From positions 1 through 7,156 of the forward strand of contig JAACEJ010000172.1 in the NCBI GenBank assembly GCA_011682565.1: DNA of 7,156 bases, read 5' to 3'. Below are positions 1 through 5,745 of the stretch, piece by piece. Below the pieces are notes generated by a model. The model did no database searches. It saw only the letters and a list, made by a program, of their open reading frames with translations, and had not been told where the DNA came from. Made by a program: the position numbers and the translations under genes. The stretch comes from Actinomycetota bacterium (GTDB taxonomy: Bacteria > Zhuqueibacterota > Zhuqueibacteria > Residuimicrobiales > Krinioviventaceae). Within the stretch, counting starts at the first letter, position 1. Each line of letters begins with the position of its first letter.

Positions 1-1
1 A

Positions 2-508
2 CGCTCCGATTTGTTGTGGAAATTGCAGTGGGTACATGCGGAAAAGCGTTTGCGAAAAAAAACTCAAAATCTGAATTTGTTTGAACAATCTTTACCGGCA
101 CATAATTTGCTTCCGAAAACAGTTCCGTATGACATGACAACCATTTTAAAACACGAGGTCGAAACATTGGGATTTTTAATTTCCCGCCATCCATTGACCT
201 TGTACAATGACCGGATTCAAAAGATTCGCTATGTGAAAGCAAAAAATATTCCTGACTTTGTAAATAAAAGGATTAGAACGATTGGCTGGTTTATAACCGG
301 CAAAACCGTCGGCACAAAATACAATCAGCTCATGGAATTTATCAGTTTCGAAGACACAACAGCAATTTATGAAACGACATTTTTCCCAAAAGCGTATTCC
401 AGATTTGTGAGCTTTTTGTCCAGGTCTCGTCCGTATGTTTTAGAAGGAACCGTCCATTCTCATTATGGTGCAACAACTTTGACTGTCGACACAGTTTCTT
501 TTTTATAG
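2..508 (+). CDS. dnaE: DNA polymerase III alpha subunit, C-terminal fragment (5'-truncated by window edge)
   Basis: This is the 3' end of the replicative polymerase alpha subunit, which synthesises DNA in the replisome. The frame is open from base 2, so the true start lies left of the window and the TTG at 11 is not a start; about 168 residues are visible. A segment reading ETLGFLISRHPLTLY (roughly residues 54-68) matches the conserved element that precedes the OB-fold in bacterial DnaE. It is followed by an OB-fold of about 75 residues with the typical strand order: RTIGWFITGKTVGTK, then MEFISFEDTTAIYETTFFP, then RPYVLEGTV. The protein stops right after the OB-fold, with no tau-binding tail, as in shorter DnaE forms. 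Without the PHP and palm domains I cannot tell DnaE from a DnaE2/ImuC-like paralogue, although a complete OB-fold favours DnaE. It is separated from the next gene by 78 bp. Confidence 0.8.
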   Translation, partial: RSDLLWKLQWVHAEKRLRKKTQNLNLFEQSLPAHNLLPKTVPYDMTTILKHEVETLGFLISRHPLTLYNDRIQKIRYVKAKNIPDFVNKRIRTIGWFITGKTVGTKYNQLMEFISFEDTTAIYETTFFPKAYSRFVSFLSRSRPYVLEGTVHSHYGATTLTVDTVSFL

Positions 509-515
509 CATATTG

Positions 516-538
516 TTTCTTATCACAGTGAAAACAAA
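516..538. promoter_or_regulatory. Imperfect dyad in the dnaE-add gap, candidate operator
   Basis: The sequence is symmetrical about base 527. The core TCAC-A-GTGA (523-531) is perfect, and outer TT/AA and TTT/AAA blocks pair after single mismatches at 522/532 and 519/535, so 9 of 11 positions match. It lies about 40 bp upstream of a TATAAT element, a reasonable place for a regulator to bind. No T-run follows it, so it does not look like a terminator for dnaE. In an A/T-rich gap this could be chance; no regulator family is assigned. Confidence 0.2.
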
Positions 539-576
539 ATATTTGGATTAAATTTTCTATCAAATCCAGTTACTAT

Positions 577-582
577 TATAAT
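577..582 (+). promoter_or_regulatory. Candidate sigma-70 -10 element (TATAAT)
   Basis: A perfect TATAAT consensus lies in the only sizeable gap before the six-gene plus-strand run. The best -35 at an 18 bp spacing is a weak TTTTCT (553-558). Transcription would begin near 588-590, at or just after the TTG at 587. If the element is real, translation of the deaminase must start at a later codon (GTG at 605 or 617, or ATG at 653). The call rests on the -10 match alone. Confidence 0.3.
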
Positions 583-586
583 CCGC

Positions 587-1684
587 TTGAAACGTTCATT
601 AAAAGTGGTTGCAGGTGTGGTTGAAAAAAACTTGAAAGAATTCATAAAGCGAATGCCCAAAGTTGAATTGCATTTGCACCTGGAGGGTTCAATTCGCCCG
701 CAGACGGCTTTGGAATTGATGCGCCGCAATGACCCATCAAAGGCCCCTATCAATTCATACGACGTGAAAAAAATATATCGGTTCGACGATTTGAGTGAAT
801 TTGTGCAAGGCATGAGAAATGTTTCCGATAATATTCAGAATCTCGCTGACCTGCAGCAGGTCACACTGGAACTTTTTCATTCGCTCATTGAACAAAACGT
901 CCAGTATATTGAATATGATTGCGCCGTGCAAAAGTACATCGATCTGGGCTTTTCGTTGGAAGAAATTGTCGATGCGCTCTATCGCTGTTCGCTTGAATTT
1001 CCGGTAAAGAATCGTCTGAAATCAAATCTCGTTATCAATTTGCAAAGATCTCATTCTCCTGCAAAAGTATCTGCGCTGGTTGAGCAGGTTGTTGAACTCG
1101 ATCATCCTTATATTGTCGGCGTTGGCTTGTCCGGGGACGAGAGTTCTTATCCGCAAAGCCTTTTTACCGAAGCATTTCAAATTGCCAGGCAAGCCGGATT
1201 ACACAGAACCGTCCATGCCGGGGAAGCTGCCGGCGCATCAAGTGTGTGGGATGCGATAACCCAATTACATGCGGAGCGAATCGATCACGGTACCAGAGCC
1301 ATCGATGATTTAAAACTTGTTCGTTATTTGCAGGAGCATGAAATTCCGCTCACTCAGTGCCTCAGCAGCAATATTAATCTTAATGTGGTCGACGGATATG
1401 AAAATCATCCATTTGGAGAGTTTTACAAAAGAGGTTTATGCGTCACTTTGAATACGGACGATCCCCAGGTTTTCGGCATCAGCTTAACGCAGGAATTTGA
1501 GATCGCAGCCCAATACTTTGACCTCGATTCTGCTGATTTGGCCAGGATTGTGTTGAATGGGATAACAGCTTCTTTTGAAAGTGAGCAAAATAAATTGTTT
1601 TACTATAAAAGAATTGAAAAAGAATTGACTTTACTGGAAAATGAATTGCACCAGGAATATGTAAACGAAGTGTCTTCCATCTAA
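587..1684 (+). CDS. add: Adenosine deaminase family protein (zinc-dependent purine deaminase)
   Basis: A cytosolic metal-dependent hydrolase that most likely deaminates adenosine to inosine in purine salvage. Numbering from the TTG at 587, the family motifs appear in order: PKVELHLHLEGS with zinc ligands H29 and H31; LSGDE near 182; VHAGEA with zinc ligand H210 and catalytic E213; RIDHGT with catalytic H234; CLSSNINL near 258; and NTDDP with zinc ligand D291 and substrate-contacting D292. IRPQT after the first motif also resembles E. coli Add. Two points are odd. HLEG replaces the HLDG common in true adenosine deaminases and is frequent in adenine or aminodeoxyfutalosine deaminases. The usual E-x-R-x-x-P stretch after strand 2 reads YIEYDCAVQKYIDLG, lacking Arg and Pro. 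The start is unresolved: TTG 587 has no ribosome site and sits on the predicted transcription start, while GTG 605, GTG 617 and ATG 653 are alternatives; 653 is 6 codons before the first zinc His. Family certain, exact substrate less so. Confidence 0.85.
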   Translation: MKRSLKVVAGVVEKNLKEFIKRMPKVELHLHLEGSIRPQTALELMRRNDPSKAPINSYDVKKIYRFDDLSEFVQGMRNVSDNIQNLADLQQVTLELFHSLIEQNVQYIEYDCAVQKYIDLGFSLEEIVDALYRCSLEFPVKNRLKSNLVINLQRSHSPAKVSALVEQVVELDHPYIVGVGLSGDESSYPQSLFTEAFQIARQAGLHRTVHAGEAAGASSVWDAITQLHAERIDHGTRAIDDLKLVRYLQEHEIPLTQCLSSNINLNVVDGYENHPFGEFYKRGLCVTLNTDDPQVFGISLTQEFEIAAQYFDLDSADLARIVLNGITASFESEQNKLFYYKRIEKELTLLENELHQEYVNEVSSI

Positions 1685-1703
1685 ATCATTTAATGAAGTT
1701 TCA

Positions 1704-1711
1704 GAAGGGAG
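1704..1711 (+). promoter_or_regulatory. Strong Shine-Dalgarno site for the beta-barrel gene
   Basis: GAAGGGAG lies 7 bases before the ATG at 1719. It is the best ribosome-binding site in the window and fixes that start, suggesting that the beta-barrel protein is translated more strongly than its neighbours. Confidence 0.7.
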
Positions 1712-1718
1712 TTCCACA

Positions 1719-2270
1719 ATGAAAAAGATAGTCATGATTATTTTAATCTTCGGCATCGCCGGCATTCCGGCCAGTTCCTATGCTCTCAAATTATTCGGCA
1801 TAGGACCTCGGGGCGGATATTATAAAGCACAGGAAGCCGAAAGCGGAAAAATGTATGTCGGCGCAACAGCGCGTTTCAAACTGGCAGCCCTTGGATTTGA
1901 AGGTGCAATTGATTATCGTTCGGAAGAATATGAAAACGGAAACGTCAAGATCACCAGTTGGCCTGTTTCTGCATCGGTTCTTCTATATCCCTTGCCGTTT
2001 GTTTACGGCATTGCAGGATTCGGCTGGTATAACTCGACCATCGAGTATAGTTCTAATTTGCCCAATCTGATCACGCCAAAGAGCGAGACCGAGCAACAAA
2101 TCGGCTATCATTTTGGCGGCGGTGTAGAATTGCCGCTTAGCAGCGCCATGTCGGTTGCCGCAGATATTCGTTACGTTTACCTCGATTATCAGTTTAATTC
2201 GACGTCCAGTGGCCAAAAAGTAAAGTCTGATTTTTATGCTATTACGCTTTCAATGTTTTGGGGATTCTAG
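1719..2270 (+). CDS. Small outer-membrane beta-barrel protein
   Basis: Predicted secreted protein of 183 residues that should fold as an eight-stranded-type barrel in the outer membrane. Residues 1-22 form a signal peptide: MKK, a hydrophobic core IVMIILIFGIAGI, and a Ser-Tyr-Ala cleavage site before Leu23. The mature part alternates hydrophobic and polar residues with many Gly and Tyr, for example in FVYGIAGFGWY, IGYHFGGGVEL and VAADIRYVYLDY. It ends in ITLSMFWGF, whose terminal Phe fits the BAM-recognised last strand. The length and style resemble the OmpA-like/Opacity porin superfamily (OMP_b-brl), but there is no peptidoglycan-binding domain and no specific function can be assigned. The start is set by a strong ribosome site. 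It follows the deaminase by 34 bp and precedes the GYF-ATPase by 9 bp, so it is probably co-transcribed. Confidence 0.8.
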   Translation: MKKIVMIILIFGIAGIPASSYALKLFGIGPRGGYYKAQEAESGKMYVGATARFKLAALGFEGAIDYRSEEYENGNVKITSWPVSASVLLYPLPFVYGIAGFGWYNSTIEYSSNLPNLITPKSETEQQIGYHFGGGVELPLSSAMSVAADIRYVYLDYQFNSTSSGQKVKSDFYAITLSMFWGF

Positions 2271-2279
2271 AGTGAAACT

Positions 2280-3509
2280 ATGACAATTTATTATGCCAGG
2301 ACATCATCGAATCAATTTGGACCTCTGAGACTTGCAGAAATAAGAAGGTTCGTAAAAGATGGTGTATTTCAATTGTCTGATCAATATTTGGATTTTTCTT
2401 CCGTCAAATGGAAAGCGATGGTTGAGGATCCTGTTTTGAAACAAGTTTTCCGGGAAAATAACACCGACAAAAAACCTCCGAAAATCATTGCCATTGCCAG
2501 CGGCAAAGGGGGAGTTGGCAAAACAGCTCTTGCTGCTTCCATGTCGATCGAACTTGCCAATCTGGAAAAGAAAGTCATTCTGGTTGATGCAGATTTCGGA
2601 GGCCCTGACCTTCATGAATGGATGGGGATCAGCCGGCCTCCGATAACTTTGAATGCGCTGTTCAGCAAAAAAGGCCTGAGCTTGAGTGATATCCTGTTAA
2701 GCACTCCGTACAAAAACATTAAAATGATTTGCGGCGATGTCGGGAGCCTCGAGTCATCAAATCCAAAATATTTTCAACGGCTCAAATTTATCCGCCAATT
2801 AAGACAACTCGATGCCGATTATGTGCTTGTCGACCAGAGCCCGGGAGTGTCGTATGCAACCGTGGATATTTACCTCAATTGTGACGAGGGGATTATCGTC
2901 ACACTGCCGGAAGCGACCTCTTACATGGATGCTTTTAATTTCATCAGAAGCACGCTGATAAGACGACTCAAAAAGGCTATATTTTTTAGCGAATATGCAT
3001 TGCAGCAACTGGAAGAATTCGAAAATCTGGATTGGCGAAAATACGAAAAATCACTACTCCCTTTTTTAGTCAGAATAGAGCGAGACAACACACGGGCAGG
3101 TATAATTTTTAAGGGTGTTCTTCGTAATTTTCATCCGAAAATCGTAACCAATATGGTGCAAAATAAACGCGAATCTTTGGAAAGTACGAGGTTTCAATAT
3201 TCTTTAACAAAACTTTTACTGATAGAGGCAAGGCACCTCGGATTTATCGAGTACCGAAAGGATTTTAGAAGCACACTAAAAGAGCACCGACCTTTCGTTT
3301 TGATTGCCCAAAAAGATGCAGATTCGTTACATTTCAAAAAGTGGAGGCGCACTCTTGAGAACGGATTGCATCATCTTGCAAAAATTGGCGCCGGTAAAAA
3401 AGAAAACAACCCGACAACGAAAGAACTGCTTCAGCCTGCCATAAACCATTCGCATGAAATACATGCAGGAGTTAAAAAACTCAACCTGCAGATTCCCTCA
3501 ACTGTGTAA
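2280..3509 (+). CDS. GYF_2-domain / MinD-ParA-type ATPase fusion protein
   Basis: A 409-residue cytosolic P-loop ATPase with an unusual front end. Residues 3-50 resemble the GYF_2 (DUF4339) fold: YYARTSSNQFGPLRLAEIRRFV, then a conserved W44. Residues 69-230 are a SIMIBI ATPase: deviant Walker A SGKGGVGKT at 74-82 with signature Lys76, Walker A' VILVDADFGGPD at 99-110, and Walker B DYVLVDQSPG at 180-189. Residues 283-345 (FHPKIVTNMVQNK, then LGFIEYRKDFRSTLKEHRPFVL) match the second half of FlhG/MinD-like ATPases. Between them is an extra charged segment of about 45 residues (232-275), and a polar tail follows 370. There is no obvious MinD-type C-terminal amphipathic membrane helix. Family members position cell structures, partition DNA or control assembly; the cargo here is unknown. 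No flagellar, chemotaxis or parB gene is visible. It begins 9 bp after the beta-barrel gene with only a weak GAG-like ribosome site, consistent with translation following its neighbour. Confidence 0.8.
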   Translation: MTIYYARTSSNQFGPLRLAEIRRFVKDGVFQLSDQYLDFSSVKWKAMVEDPVLKQVFRENNTDKKPPKIIAIASGKGGVGKTALAASMSIELANLEKKVILVDADFGGPDLHEWMGISRPPITLNALFSKKGLSLSDILLSTPYKNIKMICGDVGSLESSNPKYFQRLKFIRQLRQLDADYVLVDQSPGVSYATVDIYLNCDEGIIVTLPEATSYMDAFNFIRSTLIRRLKKAIFFSEYALQQLEEFENLDWRKYEKSLLPFLVRIERDNTRAGIIFKGVLRNFHPKIVTNMVQNKRESLESTRFQYSLTKLLLIEARHLGFIEYRKDFRSTLKEHRPFVLIAQKDADSLHFKKWRRTLENGLHHLAKIGAGKKENNPTTKELLQPAINHSHEIHAGVKKLNLQIPSTV

Positions 3510-3529
3510 AAGCTCAGTCCAGCCAACAA

Positions 3530-4564
3530 ATGCCTTCAACAAAAATAAAACTGACTGAACTCTATACCCGCCACCTTGGAAAACCGCCCGAAAAAATTAT
3601 ACAACTCAAAGGGGATGGGTCCGATCGCAGCATTTTCAGGCTTTATGGATCGGCGAAAACAGTTATTGGAATCAGCGGGGAAAATCATGCGGAGAATCTT
3701 GCCTTTGTCCAATTTTCAAATCATTTTGCCGAGCACGATCTGCCGGTGCCAAAAATCTATGCAACGCAATTGGCAAAGGGAATTTATCTCGAAGAAGATT
3801 TAGGCTCCGAAACTCTGTTTGATCGTATTTCAAAGGTGAAGGAGAGATCGAGTGATGCTGTCCTGAATTTGTATCGGAAGGTGATCGAGTGGCTTCCAAA
3901 ATTCCAGATCGTAGCAGCAAAGGATTTGGATTTTTCCTTTTGCTACCAATACAGAGAATTTTCCCGGGATGCTATGCTTTGGGATTTGCAATATTTCCGA
4001 CATCGTTTTTTGGATATTTTTTATGACGGTGAATTTTGTGAGGCTGACCTTTTGGACGATTTTCGCTTCTTCACTGATTATCTGAGCCATGCTGATTCGA
4101 ATTTCTTTTTATACCGCGATTTTCAGTCGCGAAATATTATGCTGAAAAATGATCGTCCGTATTTCATTGATTACCAGTCCGGCAGGCGGGGAGCTTTGCA
4201 ATATGACTTGGCATCACTTTTATACGATGCAAAAGCGAGACTGCCGGAGAATATACGCGAGGAATTGATCGATTTTTATCTTGAATGTGTTCATAAATAT
4301 GCTGAAATTAACAGGGCTCATTTTATGCAGTATTTTTATGGATTTGTTCTAATGCGCATTCTTCAGGCGCTGGGCGCATTTGGATTTCTCTCAAAGGTTA
4401 AAGGAAAAACACAGTTTAATGAAGGCATACCTTTGGCACTTGCCAATATTGCATCGGTTATGGATAAAGTTACGGTGCTGAAAAGCATGCCTGCTTTAAA
4501 AACGATATTGAACCAACTAACAAAGGAGCAGAATGAGAAAAGATTTGCAGATACTCATTCATAG
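3530..4564 (+). CDS. APH-fold small-molecule kinase, AmgK-like (candidate MurNAc/GlcNAc anomeric kinase)
   Basis: A 344-residue aminoglycoside-phosphotransferase-family kinase. The N-lobe has a nucleotide-binding loop GDGSDRSIFRL (28-38) and a hinge region IYLEEDLG (85-92). The C-lobe has the catalytic loop YRDFQSRNIM with Asp197 as base and Asn202 as metal ligand, the metal-binding Asp214 in FIDYQ, and GALQYDLASLLYDA (221-234). The SRN and YDLASLL patterns fit AmgK-type sugar kinases, which phosphorylate MurNAc and GlcNAc at the anomeric carbon, better than antibiotic-resistance enzymes. The usual His of the HRD loop is Tyr195, seen here directly. The assignment is strengthened by the MurU-like gene two places downstream. 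It starts at ATG 3530, 20 bp after the ATPase, without a clear ribosome site, and its last 32 bp overlap the RapZ-C gene. Another sugar substrate, or a protein or lipid-precursor kinase role, remains possible. Confidence 0.75.
   Translation: MPSTKIKLTELYTRHLGKPPEKIIQLKGDGSDRSIFRLYGSAKTVIGISGENHAENLAFVQFSNHFAEHDLPVPKIYATQLAKGIYLEEDLGSETLFDRISKVKERSSDAVLNLYRKVIEWLPKFQIVAAKDLDFSFCYQYREFSRDAMLWDLQYFRHRFLDIFYDGEFCEADLLDDFRFFTDYLSHADSNFFLYRDFQSRNIMLKNDRPYFIDYQSGRRGALQYDLASLLYDAKARLPENIREELIDFYLECVHKYAEINRAHFMQYFYGFVLMRILQALGAFGFLSKVKGKTQFNEGIPLALANIASVMDKVTVLKSMPALKTILNQLTKEQNEKRFADTHS
4522..4528 (+). promoter_or_regulatory. Ribosome-binding site of the RapZ-C gene inside the kinase gene
   Basis: AAAGGAG lies 4 bases before the ATG at 4533 and within the last codons of the kinase gene. 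It shows that the RapZ-C protein has its own initiation site despite the 32 bp overlap, so it is not simply the end of a frameshifted fusion gene. Confidence 0.6.
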
Positions 4565-4946
4565 TTTCGGATTCCATAAATCCGGCATCCCGGATGATCC
4601 GTATGAAAATGGCGGCGGTTTTGTCTTTGATTGCAGGGCCATCGAAAACCCGGGGCGATATGAAGAGTTCATGCAGTTAACGGGCTTGGACAAAGAGATT
4701 ATTAATTTTTTGCAAGCCAGGCCTGAAGCAGAGGAATTCCTGGCGCATACTGACAAGTTAATAGAAATGATGATCAACTTTTTTCTGAGCAGAAATTTCA
4801 ATCATTTGATGATTTCTTTTGGATGCACAGGAGGGAGGCATCGTTCGGTTTTTTGTGCGGAAAAGACGGCGGCAAAACTCAGAAAGAGTGGTTTTGCGGT
4901 CGATGTGATTCATAAAGACATTACCGCGGAAAATCACTCCAAATGA
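4533..4946 (+). CDS. Stand-alone RapZ C-terminal-domain protein
   Basis: A 137-residue protein equivalent to the C-terminal half of RapZ (ATP_bind_2 family). In E. coli the full RapZ senses glucosamine-6-phosphate through this half and controls GlmS by directing the small RNA GlmZ to RNase E. Visible landmarks are HSFGF (10-14), GGGFVFDCRAIENPGR (27-42), LTGLDKEIINFL (49-60) and the signature GCTGGRHRSVFCAEK (97-111), where E. coli has Lys in place of Arg102. The N-terminal P-loop kinase-like half of RapZ is absent; the protein begins directly at the C-domain. The insertion DPYENGGG before FVFDCR fits what I recall of Bacteroidota-type versions, where this domain is often joined to an APH-like kinase. 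The gene overlaps the kinase by 32 bp (+1 frame) and the nucleotidyltransferase by ATGA, so the three are translationally coupled. Its own activity is unknown; an amino-sugar-phosphate sensor or partner of the kinase is inference. Confidence 0.8.
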   Translation: MRKDLQILIHSFGFHKSGIPDDPYENGGGFVFDCRAIENPGRYEEFMQLTGLDKEIINFLQARPEAEEFLAHTDKLIEMMINFFLSRNFNHLMISFGCTGGRHRSVFCAEKTAAKLRKSGFAVDVIHKDITAENHSK

Positions 4947-5680
4947 AAGCTATTATCCTCGCCGCCGGCTTTGGTACGCGTCTTTTGCCGCTCACTAAAG
5001 AGGTTCCCAAAGCGCTCATCAGGCTGGCGGGCAAACCGCTGTTGGAAATATTGCTTAAAAAAATGCTCACCTCCGGTTTTGATGAAATTGCCGTAAATGT
5101 CCATCATCATGCGGATAAAATTCAATCGTACCTGGACGATTTCATGCAAAATCACAAGGCCAGGATTTATGTTTCTTACGAACCGGAAGTTTTGGATACA
5201 GGAGGGGGAATAAAGAAAATGATCCCGCTTCTTGGGATGGATGAGCCCATTTTGGTGCATAATGTCGACATTATTTCGAATATCGACTTGCATGAATTAT
5301 TTGAAAAACACAAACGCTTGAATCCGGATGTTACTCTGGTTGTTCAGCAAAGAAAAACGGATCGTTATTTGCTTTTTGACGAGTCCATGCAATTTTGCGG
5401 TCGGGGTCAACCTGACTTGCAGGGCAAAAATCTTATTTGCCTGCCAAAAGAAAATGTAAAGTTTTTAGCTTTCTGTGGAATTCAAGTGATAAACCCCAAG
5501 ATATTCATAAATTACGAGCGCCGAAAATTCAGCAGTATCGATCTTTATATTGATTATTCTAAAGAGGGTGGGAGCATAATTGGTGCACAATATGACGATT
5601 TCTATTGGCGTGATATTGGCAAACTCGAAGAATTGAATGATGCTGAAAAAGATATTTCAGAGAAAAAGTTCTCGATATAA
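4943..5680 (+). CDS. Sugar-1-phosphate nucleotidyltransferase, MurU-like
   Basis: A 245-residue GT-A-fold nucleotidyltransferase that transfers NMP from an NTP to a sugar 1-phosphate. The N-terminal signature MKAIILAAGFGTRLLPLT with GxGTR at 9-13 and Lys23 in EVPKAL binds the nucleotide. Further landmarks are LDTGGGIKK (84-92), the metal Asp109 in VHNVDII, and YWRDIGKLEEL (221-231) with the second metal Asp224. At 245 residues it lacks the C-terminal left-handed beta-helix acetyltransferase of GlmU and is close in size to MurU and the shorter GMPP/RmlA-like enzymes. With the AmgK-like kinase upstream, UDP-MurNAc formation from MurNAc-1-phosphate is the favoured reaction, giving a salvage route that bypasses early peptidoglycan synthesis. 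Mannose-1-phosphate or heptose-1-phosphate as substrate cannot be excluded. The start ATG overlaps the RapZ-C stop (ATGA), with no ribosome site of its own, so its translation is probably coupled. Confidence 0.8.
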   Translation: MKAIILAAGFGTRLLPLTKEVPKALIRLAGKPLLEILLKKMLTSGFDEIAVNVHHHADKIQSYLDDFMQNHKARIYVSYEPEVLDTGGGIKKMIPLLGMDEPILVHNVDIISNIDLHELFEKHKRLNPDVTLVVQQRKTDRYLLFDESMQFCGRGQPDLQGKNLICLPKENVKFLAFCGIQVINPKIFINYERRKFSSIDLYIDYSKEGGSIIGAQYDDFYWRDIGKLEELNDAEKDISEKKFSI

Positions 5681-5719
5681 AAGCCGCAAAGTCTGTTTCA
5701 GATAACTTTACGGCTTTTT
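5680..5719. terminator. Probable bidirectional intrinsic terminator between convergent genes
   Basis: AAAGCCG (5680-5686) pairs with CGGCTTT (5711-5717). After one C/A mismatch AAAG (5688-5691) pairs with CTTT (5706-5709), and an inner TCTG/CAGA hairpin has a TTT loop. On the plus strand the stem runs into TTTTT and then AATTT. On the minus strand it runs into TTTT. It begins at the stop codon of the nucleotidyltransferase and lies about 27 bp beyond the end of the minus-strand kinase gene, so it can serve both. The T runs are short, so efficiency may be moderate. Confidence 0.65.
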
Positions 5720-5745
5720 AATTTCAGAGCGTTTTTGTTATGATA

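Noticed and set aside
544..568. Inverted repeat TGGATT/AATCCA downstream of dnaE as a possible terminator.
   Set aside because: The stem is only 6 A/T-rich pairs, the loop is 13 bases and no T-run follows.
847..863. Perfect 7 bp inverted repeat TGACCTG/CAGGTCA with a 3-base loop inside the deaminase gene.
   Set aside because: It lies in the middle of a well-supported coding region (encoding Asp-Leu-Gln-Gln-Val), has no T-run and no nearby start, so coding coincidence is the simplest reading.
2280..3509. ATPase as a plasmid or chromosome partition ParA or the flagellar FlhG.
   Set aside because: There is no parB, parS-like repeat, flhF or flagellar gene in view, and the GYF domain and insertion are not typical of either, so only the superfamily is assigned.
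3530..4564. Kinase as an aminoglycoside-resistance gene.
   Set aside because: The SRN and YDLASLL motifs, the nucleotidyltransferase context and the absence of any mobile element point to sugar metabolism instead.
4934..5293. Minus-strand open frame of 119 codons opposite the nucleotidyltransferase.
   Set aside because: It is fully antisense to the conserved N-terminal motifs of the nucleotidyltransferase, with no recognisable protein family of its own.
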